Notes: generated by a model from the letters alone, not told the origin. 64,000 bases of DNA from an uncultured Flavobacteriaceae bacterium (GCA_943787295.1 CALSLW010000001.1:916001-980000), one strand, 5' to 3'. Numbered from the stretch's first letter, positions 27,173 through 35,163 are shown. Program-made: numbers and translations.

Positions 27173-30100
27173 TTATACATTCATTAAAGAGATATCTCCG
27201 GTTAAACTTATTTTTACTTTGACTGGATTATAGGTGAGCCAACCTGTTTTTTTACTTCCAAAATTGTTTATTCTAATATACTCTGGATAGTCAAAACTGG
27301 GATTAATATATTTATTCGCTTGTCTAAATTCATAGTATTTACTCGATAGTTTTTGAACGCGATAGAGGTGTTTTCTCAAAATATATTTAGGAATTAAATG
27401 AAGGTTTTCTACCACATTATCAATCCCTAATAAATACATATCATTGATGTGTAAATAAGTCACTACCTCTTCCTCGCCAGCTTCTAATGCTCTGTAAATA
27501 GGCAGGTTTTTTCTGTATCTTTGTATGGCTTGCCAAAAAGTCACTACTTCTTCTTTAAATTCTCCTTCTCCATCGATCAATATCATGATATGATGATTAT
27601 TTCTAGGGATGGCAAATCGATTTTCATTTTCTTTTAATTGAATTGAATTCGAAAATCCTTCTCTCATTCTCACTTTGAAAATAGGGACTGGGTCACCGCC
27701 CTTGTGATTGTCTAAATGAATTTTAGAAAGGGGGAAACCGTCTGGTCCCTCTTCAACAAATAATCCCACAGGAAGCACTCCTTTATTATTTTTAAGATTT
27801 ACAATACTTTCTTGTGCCTTCTTGCGAATTACTGGATCTACTATTTTTTCTATTTGAGAAACTACTCTAAGAGAAGTTAAAGGTCGCCTAATGTGCATTG
27901 ATTCTGTTAGCATAGGAGGTGTTCGCTTACCGTATAAAGAATCTTTGTGTAGCATTCCTCTGACAGAAACTGCCTTTACTTTGACTTTATTGTTGATGTC
28001 TTTGTGCCAAAAAGAACGTTTTGAAATGGCTTTAGAAGATTTTCTATGAGAAACTAATACTCCCATCAATTTCTCTTCGATTTGAGATAAATATTGTTCG
28101 TTTGGTACAGGAATCTTGGTCTTTTTTAGCTGTCGTTTATATTTATTTCGCTGGGACAAAAAACTGATGTGCCCCTTTTCACAATAGGCATTTACATAGG
28201 CTTTTAAAATGTTTAAACGATAATCATTTACACATTTACGATCTGGAAAAATACTCATCAATAAGCATTCATCGATTAAATGTTGTGTGACATTACCTGG
28301 AATCATTTTCACCTTTGGTGTGACAAAACCTATTAATTCTCCAAGGCTACGGCTTAATTGATGCTGGTCGTTAAACTGCTTTTTGATGACATCGCGATAG
28401 TTATATTTTTTAATAAATCGCTTAAATTTTTTATAACTAGTGGGATGGTGATGAGTATTTGAAAATATTTTCGCTGCCCTGGTTTTAACCTTTTCCCACT
28501 CTTCACTTTTCTCTTCATCAAAATATTCAAAAGGAGTTCTTTCGTTCAATTGTTCAGCAAGTGAGGTAAAACATAGGGTTTTATTAAGACTGTTGTCATT
28601 TAATGATCTGGACCATGGATGGATATAAACTATTTGAACATGAGAAGTAAATAACATTTCTAATGGAATCTCATTTCCAGTGTAAGGACAGGTGTGTTTG
28701 CACTCTTCCCATAAACTGTATTTTAAAACGTGCATTGGAATAAGGTCTACTCCTAGGGGCTTCAATTTTTCTATATATCGCTTGTTGTTTTCAGTTATTC
28801 TTCTTCGATCTAATCTAAAAATATAGCGCTGCATTCGATTTACCTTTAAATCGACTGAAAGTTCGCAAGCGACCTCATCAAAAGTGCCGTATTTGTCAAT
28901 TAATGCATTAATTACTTTTCTCAATTCAAAAGTACTTTGAATCAAGGTTGAGTTTTTTAATTGTTGAATTTGGTTGTTTACCTCTCTGGTCAAGGGTATT
29001 TTATTTGCTTTTGGTTTTTGAGTTAAGTTGGGCGAGAAACCATAAAGTTTTTTTGGATCGAATCCTTCTAATCTAAACATACTTTGAAAAACTTCAATTA
29101 GTTTAGAGATCAACTCTTGCTGAGAAGAATCTCGATGAAGATTTAAGGACACCTGAATGATTTCGCTTCGCTGTACATCACTTAAATCGTCCCACTTTGT
29201 TTTAAGTGCGTTTCTTATACCGGCTAAATAAACAGCAATCTTATAAGGATAGCCTTGTTTTAAAAAGTAAAGTATCTTACTTGAGGCCATTTTTGAAATT
29301 GGGGCATAACTTTTATCAATACTAATCTTTGAAAACTTTTGCGCAGCATAAGAGTTTAAACCAAATTTTTGCTCGGCAGTATCTTGTAATCTTAAACTAC
29401 TATTAAAAAAGTACAAAGCGTGAAAAATATCCTCTTTTGTCTTTTGATCAAAATCAAACCATTCTTTCCCAAAGTATTTCTCCCTTGACAATTCGGCATT
29501 AATAAAAGATCCTTTAAAGGCATCATCTGCCTTGTAATTAAAGTTTTCAGAATGGTTGAGTTGCAATAGAGATTTGATTTCATCAAATTTAAATCGGTAA
29601 TGTGTCAAGAAATAATGAACAACTTTACGGGTATCTTTGAGATTGAGGGGAGCATTATTGAGCTTGATAGAATTCGCCCATTTCCAGGCTTCCACTTCCT
29701 GATATATGAGAGAAGAGACACAACAACGGGTCTTTTTGGGTTCATATAAACAATTGCCTACCCTGTGCTTTTGAGATTTTAAAGGCCGCTGATAAAACAA
29801 AGCTCCTTGAGGATCTACATCTTGAGGATCTCCTATTAATTGATTGCGCAACTCTTCGGTCAAAGAATGATAAAACTGCGATTGCATTTTCCACAAAAGA
29901 TGAATTTCTTCAAAATACATTTCGAGTGTGCAAATGCGATTTCGAATTCTAGTCTTTGTTGCTTTATAAGAATTATTATGGGCTGGATAAATAGAACTTA
30001 AGTGTTCCCCAAGGGTTCCTTTTCCTATTTCCTTCTGAGTTTGTAAATACCCAATCTTTCTTTCAGCAGGATTTCCTCTACTAAGCACACTCTCGGTTAA

Positions 30101-30553
30101 CTTTAAATTCCTTTCTCCGAAACGATAGCCGCGATGACAAGCGATTTGATAAAATATTCGACCGAATTCTTCTAAACTCAGTTTCTCATGCAAGCCTTGT
30201 TCTCTTAAATGATATGGATTTAGTGCGAACCAATTGTCCATGGATTTAGAAACAAACTTTTTTGTTTTCTTCCATTGATCTAGTTCCTTCAAAGTCATGG
30301 GGCACATTTGATTTTGAATCAAAATACGCAAAAGATAAATTTTTCGGGTTCTAATTCTGGCATATCGAATGCGACGTAATCGAACTAAACGTCTTCCGTG
30401 TTTTTTTGACAGCTCCCTTTTGCCAGAGCCAAAATTTTCACATCCAGCAGGAAAAACCCTAACGCCCACGTCAATTAAATCGAATGTTGAAAGATCAACA
30501 ATAGACCAATTGATAGAAGTCGTATCAACAAATAATCCTAACTTTTTTGACAT
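27173..30553 (-). CDS. cas9: Type II-C-like Cas9, predicted nuclease-dead
   Basis: 1126 residues in one frame. Order seen: RuvC-I (residues 1-20), Arg-rich bridge helix (about 45-80), recognition lobe, RuvC-II (VACELSVDLK, Glu564 kept), HNH region (CPYTGNEI to RTPFEYF, about 620-680), RuvC-III (about 775-790), and a C-terminal PAM-interacting part ending with DMYLLGID and LYRVQKLSSKYYEFR. Catalytic positions are lost: Phe8 for the RuvC-I Asp (LGLFVDTTSINW against the usual LGLDxGTxSIGW), Asn781 and Lys784 in RLNILKA against RHHAxDA, and Val642, Tyr643, Ala666 in the HNH site. Tyr643 to Ala666 is 23 residues, the same distance as His840 to Asn863 in S. pyogenes Cas9. No cas1, cas2 or csn2 is nearby. 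RNA-guided DNA binding without cutting is the inference. Confidence 0.93.
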   Translation of the reverse strand: MSKKLGLFVDTTSINWSIVDLSTFDLIDVGVRVFPAGCENFGSGKRELSKKHGRRLVRLRRIRYARIRTRKIYLLRILIQNQMCPMTLKELDQWKKTKKFVSKSMDNWFALNPYHLREQGLHEKLSLEEFGRIFYQIACHRGYRFGERNLKLTESVLSRGNPAERKIGYLQTQKEIGKGTLGEHLSSIYPAHNNSYKATKTRIRNRICTLEMYFEEIHLLWKMQSQFYHSLTEELRNQLIGDPQDVDPQGALFYQRPLKSQKHRVGNCLYEPKKTRCCVSSLIYQEVEAWKWANSIKLNNAPLNLKDTRKVVHYFLTHYRFKFDEIKSLLQLNHSENFNYKADDAFKGSFINAELSREKYFGKEWFDFDQKTKEDIFHALYFFNSSLRLQDTAEQKFGLNSYAAQKFSKISIDKSYAPISKMASSKILYFLKQGYPYKIAVYLAGIRNALKTKWDDLSDVQRSEIIQVSLNLHRDSSQQELISKLIEVFQSMFRLEGFDPKKLYGFSPNLTQKPKANKIPLTREVNNQIQQLKNSTLIQSTFELRKVINALIDKYGTFDEVACELSVDLKVNRMQRYIFRLDRRRITENNKRYIEKLKPLGVDLIPMHVLKYSLWEECKHTCPYTGNEIPLEMLFTSHVQIVYIHPWSRSLNDNSLNKTLCFTSLAEQLNERTPFEYFDEEKSEEWEKVKTRAAKIFSNTHHHPTSYKKFKRFIKKYNYRDVIKKQFNDQHQLSRSLGELIGFVTPKVKMIPGNVTQHLIDECLLMSIFPDRKCVNDYRLNILKAYVNAYCEKGHISFLSQRNKYKRQLKKTKIPVPNEQYLSQIEEKLMGVLVSHRKSSKAISKRSFWHKDINNKVKVKAVSVRGMLHKDSLYGKRTPPMLTESMHIRRPLTSLRVVSQIEKIVDPVIRKKAQESIVNLKNNKGVLPVGLFVEEGPDGFPLSKIHLDNHKGGDPVPIFKVRMREGFSNSIQLKENENRFAIPRNNHHIMILIDGEGEFKEEVVTFWQAIQRYRKNLPIYRALEAGEEEVVTYLHINDMYLLGIDNVVENLHLIPKYILRKHLYRVQKLSSKYYEFRQANKYINPSFDYPEYIRINNFGSKKTGWLTYNPVKVKISLTGDISLMNV

Positions 30554-30577
30554 TTAAACTTATTTTCTTTTAGTTTG
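30546..30577 (+). promoter_or_regulatory. Promoter of the tracrRNA
   Basis: TTTG (30546-30549), 20 bases, TTAGTTTG (30570-30577), one mismatch to TAnnTTTG and correct spacing. It reads away from cas9 and starts inside the first codons of that gene. The start would fall near 30582-30584, right at the 5' end of the anti-repeat. Confidence 0.6.
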
Positions 30578-30585
30578 TGCTTCAA
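30555..30585 (-). promoter_or_regulatory. Possible cas9 promoter overlapping the tracrRNA 5' end
   Basis: On the minus strand TTG (30585-30583), 20 bases, TAAGTTTA (30562-30555), one mismatch to the -7 consensus, ending one base before the cas9 ATG. This would give a leaderless cas9 mRNA and a promoter directly facing the tracrRNA promoter. Tentative. Confidence 0.35.
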
Positions 30586-30654
30586 TCTTATCACAATAAG
30601 GCTTTATGCCGTAGATTTAAAAATCTTTAATCCCGCTTCGGTGGGATTTTTTTT
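30580..30654 (+). ncRNA. tracrRNA
   Basis: Read 5' to 3' on the plus strand: anti-repeat CTTCAATCTTATCACAAT (30580-30597); the AAGG start of the nexus with stem GGC/GCC (30600-30610); a second stem AGATTT/AAATCT (30613-30626); and a terminator ATCCCGC-TTCG-GTGGGAT (30630-30647) with eight T. The anti-repeat pairs with the repeat at 27042-27070 through two helices separated by a 4/4 bulge, the normal form of type II crRNA:tracrRNA duplexes. CACAATAAGG after the anti-repeat is typical of type II-C. It lies between cas9 and the HTH gene, antisense to both. Confidence 0.85.
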
Positions 30655-31048
30655 ATTCCTTTTCATAGCGCTCTAAAAAACTGTAATATTTTAACAGGAA
30701 GTGATAATACATCCACTTGTCTTCTTCGCTTTTTGACGATTCTAAGGGAAATTGATCACGGTGGAGATTAATAAAATCTAAGGTAGATGTCTTTACGGTT
30801 TCTGGGAGGTAGTTGTCTACTTCTATCAAACCTAATTGAATTATTTTCCGAATTAATACATAGCTGTTATTTCGCTCATACTTTTTAAACAATTGAATCC
30901 AGATACTTTTGATTTCAAATTGATCTATCTGTAATAATTGCATTAAAGTTTGATCGCTTAAGCCTAACATATAAGGGCGAATTACAGCGTATTCTTTGGG
31001 TAAAAGTTGAGTGGAGGGAGGGGTGGTGAAAATGGGTTTAGAATTCAT
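30653..31048 (-). CDS. Small protein with LuxR/GerE-like helix-turn-helix
   Basis: 131 residues, upstream of cas9 on the same strand with 99 bp between, that gap being filled by the tracrRNA. Residues about 17-75 (LPKEYAVIRPYMLGLSDQ, MQLLQIDQFEIKSIWIQLFKK, VLIRKIIQLGLIE) follow the pattern of the LuxR/NarL C-terminal DNA-binding domain: LTxREyeVlxlxxxGLSnkeIA, then xxTVKxHxxxIxxKL, then LIxkAiqlGLI. Residues 85-131 are helical and acidic, with aromatic residues (WMYYHFLLKYYSFLERYE). There is no receiver domain. It may be the transcriptional partner or local regulator of the Cas9; that role is inference. The HTH match is by eye. Confidence 0.6.
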   Translation of the reverse strand: MNSKPIFTTPPSTQLLPKEYAVIRPYMLGLSDQTLMQLLQIDQFEIKSIWIQLFKKYERNNSYVLIRKIIQLGLIEVDNYLPETVKTSTLDFINLHRDQFPLESSKSEEDKWMYYHFLLKYYSFLERYEKE

Positions 31049-31102
31049 AAACAGATTTTATATAGTAGATGAAAGCTTAAAATTCGTTAAATCTTTAATC
31101 AA

Positions 31103-31171
31103 CACCTTTTAAGATGTAAAAGGTGGTTAGGCTTGATGGTAAAAGTGGTTATACCATGTAATAAGTGGTTA
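31103..31171. repeat. Inverted repeat and three GTGGTTA direct repeats upstream of the HTH-cas9 unit
   Basis: CACCTTTT (31103-31110) and AAAAGGTG (31118-31125) form an inverted repeat with a seven-base centre. GTGGTTA occurs at 31123, 31145 and 31165, spaced 22 and 20 bases, about two helical turns. The cluster sits between the divergent HTH-cas9 genes and the small secreted protein gene, where an operator would be expected. Confidence 0.55.
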
Positions 31172-31216
31172 TCTTAACGAAATCAAATATTCTTAGGGAG
31201 TATAAACAGAAAATCT

Positions 31217-31224
31217 TATTTTTG
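31217..31224 (+). promoter_or_regulatory. Putative -7 element of the secreted protein/sigma/Nramp genes
   Basis: TATTTTTG, an exact TAnnTTTG match, only five bases before the ATG at 31229, so the mRNA would be nearly leaderless. No good -33 element seen. Confidence 0.4.
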
Positions 31225-31228
31225 TCAC

Positions 31229-31435
31229 ATGAAATTAGCACTCATAAGTATCGTCTTGTTAGGTTTAGCATTCGCTGGTATAGCGATTAAAATCATTGTA
31301 AAAAAAGACGGGAAATTTGCAGGTACATGCGCCAGTCAAAGCCCCTTTTTAAACAAAGAAGGTGAAGCCTGTGGTTTCTGCGGAAAACTTCCCGAAGAAC
31401 AAGAGTGTAAGAACCCTGATTTACAACAATCTTAA
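31229..31435 (+). CDS. Small membrane-anchored or secreted Cys-rich protein
   Basis: 68 residues. One N-terminal hydrophobic helix (residues 2-24), then a short soluble part with four cysteines (CASQSPF, ACGFCGK, EQECK). I believe similar small proteins commonly sit next to a sigma factor and lipA in Flavobacteriia, so this is probably a conserved core gene with no known function. The cysteines could form disulfides or bind metal in the periplasm. Together with the following genes it marks the right border of the Cas9 locus. Confidence 0.7.
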   Translation: MKLALISIVLLGLAFAGIAIKIIVKKDGKFAGTCASQSPFLNKEGEACGFCGKLPEEQECKNPDLQQS

Positions 31436-31473
31436 TATTTTAAGGCTACAATTTTTTGAGTATCTTCGTTTCG

Positions 31474-32031
31474 ATGGATACCAAAGAAATTGAGCAGGCT
31501 ATTGAGTTAGCGAAACAAAACAACCAAAAAGCTTTTGCTGTCTTATTCGATGCACACTGGGAGTATGTCTATGGGTATTTATTAAAACAATTACAAGACG
31601 ATGCACTCGCAGAAGAGCTCGCATTAAAAACTCTTGCAAAGGCTTTTGATAAAATTGCCACTTTTAAAAAGGAATACACCTTTAAAACCTGGCTTATTAG
31701 CATTTCAAAAAACTTGCAAATTGATCATCATAGGAGCACTAATATCAAAGGAAAGTTAGCGCTTACTTCTATCGATAAAAAACACATCAAAAGCCTTTCT
31801 GACGACAACCCGTCTCCAGAAGATTTATTGATTATCAATCAAAATCTCAAAGCACTTATTGAAAAAATAAAAGTACTAAAACCCTTATATGCAAGGATTC
31901 TAAGATTGCGCTATTTTGAGGAACAGTCTTATAAAGAAATTGCTAAAAAAACAGCACTTCCTATCAATACCGTTAAAGTAACTCTCCTTAGAGCAAAAAA
32001 AGTTTTAGCCGAAAAATTAAGCGAACAATGA
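31474..32031 (+). CDS. RNA polymerase sigma-70 factor, ECF type
   Basis: 185 residues from ATG 31474; a TTG six codons upstream opens the frame but adds no homology. Region 2 is visible in FAVLFDAHWEYVYGYLLKQL and EYTFKTWLISISKNLQIDHHR, and region 4 in LRLRYFEEQSYKEIAKKTALPINTVKVTLLRAKKVL. It directs RNA polymerase to a small regulon. No anti-sigma factor is next to it. It overlaps the following Nramp-like gene as ATGA, so the two are coupled. The closeness to the Cas9 locus is probably coincidental because this neighbourhood looks like core genome. Confidence 0.9.
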   Translation: MDTKEIEQAIELAKQNNQKAFAVLFDAHWEYVYGYLLKQLQDDALAEELALKTLAKAFDKIATFKKEYTFKTWLISISKNLQIDHHRSTNIKGKLALTSIDKKHIKSLSDDNPSPEDLLIINQNLKALIEKIKVLKPLYARILRLRYFEEQSYKEIAKKTALPINTVKVTLLRAKKVLAEKLSEQ

Positions 32032-33239
32032 TTGAATCATTAAAAAAGTTAGGTCCTGGATTATTATTCGCCGGGGCAGCAATTGGGGTTTCGCATCTAG
32101 TACAATCAACACGTGCAGGAGCAGATTTTGGGTGGGGACTTTTATGGGCTTTAGTTTTATCAAATCTATTTAAATACCCCTTTTTTCAATTTGGCTCGCG
32201 TTATGCTTTAGCTACCAATAAAAGCTTGTTAGATGGTTATGCTCATCTGGGAAAAACCTATTTATGGATTTACTTTTTTCTTAGTTTAGGGACGATGTTT
32301 ACCATTCAGACTGCAGTGACTATAGTGACTGCCTCTCTAGCCTCCATTTTATTTGGCTTTACACCAGATTTAGTGGTCTGGACCATTTTAATCACCATGA
32401 TCTGCCTACTTATTTTATGGAGAGGAAATTTTACTATTCTGGATAAAATCATCAAATGGATTATTGTCATTTTGACTTTTAGCACGGTGATTGCTGTTTT
32501 TTTGGCCGCAGGCCAAAATGAAAACAACATCTCCTTATCACAACACCTACCACAAGGATCCTCCATTCTATTTCTCGCTGCCTTTATGGGCTGGATGCCT
32601 GCCCCCTTAGATATTTCTATCTGGCAATCATTGTGGACAATAGAAAAAAATAAAGCCGATAAAATCAGTGTTAAAGAAGGACTTCTTGATTATAATATTG
32701 GCTATGTGATTACTGTCTTACTAGGAGTTTGCTTTATGGGTCTAGGCACATTTGTGATGTATGGTTCTGGAACAAGTTTTTCGAATTCTGGGGGTGTTTT
32801 CGCAAAACAATTGATTGATTTATATACGCTTACTCTGGGAGATTCTGTTTATATCTTTATCGCCATTGCGGCCTTTACCGCTATGTTTAGCACAACTTTG
32901 ACCACGCTTGATGCCTCTCCTAGAGCGATGGAAAAGACCAGTAGACACTTGTTTTCTAGGGCAAATTATTTGAATTACAAGTTTTGGATAACGGTATTGG
33001 CACTTGGTACCATTGGTATTTTCAGCTTCCTTTTAAGTGAAATGGGAACCCTTGTAGAAATTGCCACCATTCTGTCTTTTATCACAGCCCCCTTTTATGC
33101 TTATCTCAATTTAAAATTAGTGAATAGTGACCATATGCCTGTGGAACATCGTCCAGGCAAAGGATTGATTTTATTGAGTATAATCGGATTGATTTTCTTG
33201 ATCCTTTTTGCGATTAGCTTTCTATTTCTTGCCGTTTAG
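32028..33239 (+). CDS. Nramp-related transporter lacking the DPGN metal motif
   Basis: 403 residues, 11 hydrophobic segments, Nramp fold by the opening LGPGLLFAGAAIGVSHLVQS and by helix patterns. In manganese/iron Nramps the first helix holds DPGN, whose Asp and Asn bind the metal; here residues 18-24 read AIGVSHL, with no Asp or Asn. The second metal helix also differs (LDISIWQSLW). Substrate is therefore open: magnesium-type relatives or a non-transporting homologue are possible. Translationally coupled to the upstream sigma factor through ATGA. Confidence 0.75.
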   Translation: MIESLKKLGPGLLFAGAAIGVSHLVQSTRAGADFGWGLLWALVLSNLFKYPFFQFGSRYALATNKSLLDGYAHLGKTYLWIYFFLSLGTMFTIQTAVTIVTASLASILFGFTPDLVVWTILITMICLLILWRGNFTILDKIIKWIIVILTFSTVIAVFLAAGQNENNISLSQHLPQGSSILFLAAFMGWMPAPLDISIWQSLWTIEKNKADKISVKEGLLDYNIGYVITVLLGVCFMGLGTFVMYGSGTSFSNSGGVFAKQLIDLYTLTLGDSVYIFIAIAAFTAMFSTTLTTLDASPRAMEKTSRHLFSRANYLNYKFWITVLALGTIGIFSFLLSEMGTLVEIATILSFITAPFYAYLNLKLVNSDHMPVEHRPGKGLILLSIIGLIFLILFAISFLFLAV

Positions 33240-33243
33240 GTTG

Positions 33244-33251
33244 TATATTTG
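33244..33251 (+). promoter_or_regulatory. Putative -7 element of lipA
   Basis: TATATTTG, exact consensus, 17 bases before the lipA ATG and just after the Nramp-like stop. No -33 element at normal distance. Confidence 0.5.
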
Positions 33252-33268
33252 TACCGTAAGAATGTATT

Positions 33269-34138
33269 ATGTCGACTGAAACTAAAACACAACCGATTAC
33301 CAAAAAACCTAAATGGTTAAGGGTAAAACTTCCAACGGGAAAGAAATACACTGAATTACGTGGATTAGTTGATAAATACGACTTGCATACTATTTGCACC
33401 TCTGGAAGCTGCCCTAATATGGGCGAATGTTGGGGAGAGGGCACAGCAACTTTTATGATCTTAGGGAATGTTTGCACCCGTTCTTGTGGTTTTTGTGGTG
33501 TTAAAACAGGAAGACCAGATACAGTAGACTGGGAAGAACCCGAAAAAGTTGCCCGTTCGATCAAACTTATGCAAATCAAACATGCAGTGATCACCTCTGT
33601 AGATAGAGATGATTTAAAAGACGGCGGCTCGATTATATGGGGAGAAACCGTCAATGCAATTAGACGTATGAACCCTACCACTACACTAGAAACCCTTATT
33701 CCAGATTTTCAAGGAAACGAACGCAATCTAGACCGTATTATAGCGGTTCACCCTGAAGTCGTTTCGCACAATATTGAAACTGTAAGAAGACTGACCAGAG
33801 AGGTTCGTATACAAGCAAAATACGACCAGAGTATGGCAGTGTTGAAATACCTCAAAGATCAAGGGATTAATCGAACTAAATCTGGGATCATGTTAGGTCT
33901 GGGCGAAAAAGAAGAAGAAGTGATTCAAACGCTTCACGATCTACGCGCTGCAGCAGTTGATGTGGTTACTATTGGACAATACCTTCAACCCAGTAAAAAA
34001 CATCTAGGCGTAAAAGAATTTATTACGCCAGATCAATTTGGTAAATATGAAGCCATCGGGAAAGACCTAGGATTTAGACATGTAGAAAGTGGTGCACTTG
34101 TTCGCTCTTCTTACAAAGCGCACAAGCATATTCACTAA
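33269..34138 (+). CDS. lipA: Lipoyl synthase
   Basis: 289 residues. Radical SAM enzyme that inserts two sulfurs into octanoyl groups on lipoyl domains. Both clusters are visible: the auxiliary 4Fe-4S Cys set in [14 protein letters not shown], the radical SAM CxxxCxxC in [11 protein letters not shown], and the C-terminal serine ligand in VRSSYKA. It supports pyruvate dehydrogenase, whose E1 beta gene is at 8359-9336. Its stop overlaps that of the convergent lpxK by four bases (CTAA). Confidence 0.97.
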   Translation: MSTETKTQPITKKPKWLRVKLPTGKKYTELRGLVDKYDLHTICTSGSCPNMGECWGEGTATFMILGNVCTRSCGFCGVKTGRPDTVDWEEPEKVARSIKLMQIKHAVITSVDRDDLKDGGSIIWGETVNAIRRMNPTTTLETLIPDFQGNERNLDRIIAVHPEVVSHNIETVRRLTREVRIQAKYDQSMAVLKYLKDQGINRTKSGIMLGLGEKEEEVIQTLHDLRAAAVDVVTIGQYLQPSKKHLGVKEFITPDQFGKYEAIGKDLGFRHVESGALVRSSYKAHKHIH

Positions 34139-35163
34139 TTTATCCCTAGCTTTTCTTCCACTAAGGCATTTAAAGCTTCATGTTGCCCATCTAGTATTTC
34201 CATTTTTATAGGTAAGTAAAAAAGTAAATCTGAATTAAACTTTTGGTACAAGCGCATATAATCCTTCTGGGTAGTTAAAACCATACGCCCATTACTTTTT
34301 ACTTTGATATTTTCGATATCTCTATCGCTAAAAATATGATGATCTCCATACTTTAAATGCTCATAGTTTAAGAATTTACTTTTCAAAAAATCTAATAGTT
34401 GTTTGGGATCGGCAATCCCCGTTACCACGACAAAAGAAATTTTTTCTAAGATGCCTAGTGACATCCTGCGTTCGCTATTAACAATATATTCAGCATAACG
34501 AATCTTAGAAAAAAACAAACTTTGATGACGTTTTAATTGTATGCGCTCTTTAAAGGCATTTTTCTGTGCTTGAGTAATGTCTTTAGGACATTTAGTAACA
34601 ATGATGGCATCTGCACGTGAAATGCCCTCAGATAGTTCTCTCAAGTTGCCGACTGGCAAAATATAATCTTTGGTAAAGGGTTTGTCAAAGCTGGTCAATA
34701 ACAACATACAAGAAGGTTTGACCCATCTGTGTTGAAAACAATCATCCCATAGATAAACAGGCGGCTTGTCTAACAAGGGTAATTCGAGTAAGTTTTTCAT
34801 CCCTATCCTTCTACTATTACTCACTCCAACCCTTATTTCTGGATACTGCTTTAAAAACATTAATGGCTCATCGCCCAGCTGATTAGCGGTTGATTCTACC
34901 TCCCCTATTTGAAATCCTTTTGAAGTACGACCATAGCCTCTACTTAAAACATTCACTGTAAATCTAGATTTAAAATGTGCAATAAAATAGTTAATAGCAA
35001 CAGATTTACCTGTACCTCCTGTAGAGAGATTACCTATTCCTAAAACGGGAACATCGTATTTTCTCTCTTTAAAAATACCCAAAGAAAAAAATACGTTCCT
35101 AAGGCTTGTTAAGAACATATAAATGATCGCAAAAGGAAAGAGTAGGAACCGAAAAATATTCAT
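34135..35163 (-). CDS. lpxK: Tetraacyldisaccharide 4'-kinase (lipid A)
   Basis: 342 residues from ATG 35163; the open frame begins 11 codons earlier, but homology starts at [11 protein letters not shown]. One N-terminal membrane helix (residues about 5-25), then the P-loop [13 protein letters not shown], then the conserved DDCFQHR motif with the catalytic Asp-His region. It phosphorylates the lipid A disaccharide at the inner membrane, which shows a Gram-negative outer membrane with LPS. Divergent from the Nif3-like gene. Confidence 0.95.
   Translation of the reverse strand: MNIFRFLLFPFAIIYMFLTSLRNVFFSLGIFKERKYDVPVLGIGNLSTGGTGKSVAINYFIAHFKSRFTVNVLSRGYGRTSKGFQIGEVESTANQLGDEPLMFLKQYPEIRVGVSNSRRIGMKNLLELPLLDKPPVYLWDDCFQHRWVKPSCMLLLTSFDKPFTKDYILPVGNLRELSEGISRADAIIVTKCPKDITQAQKNAFKERIQLKRHQSLFFSKIRYAEYIVNSERRMSLGILEKISFVVVTGIADPKQLLDFLKSKFLNYEHLKYGDHHIFSDRDIENIKVKSNGRMVLTTQKDYMRLYQKFNSDLLFYLPIKMEILDGQHEALNALVEEKLGIN

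Noticed and set aside
31118..31171. The GTGGTTA cluster as a CRISPR array
   Set aside because: Units are only 7 bases with 13-15 bases between, too short for CRISPR repeats and spacers and unrelated to the repeat that matches the tracrRNA.
31474..32031. The ECF sigma factor as a partner of the dead Cas9
   Set aside because: It is on the opposite strand, coupled by ATGA to the Nramp-like gene and followed by lipA, an arrangement that looks like conserved core genome. Distance and strand argue against membership, although it remains possible.
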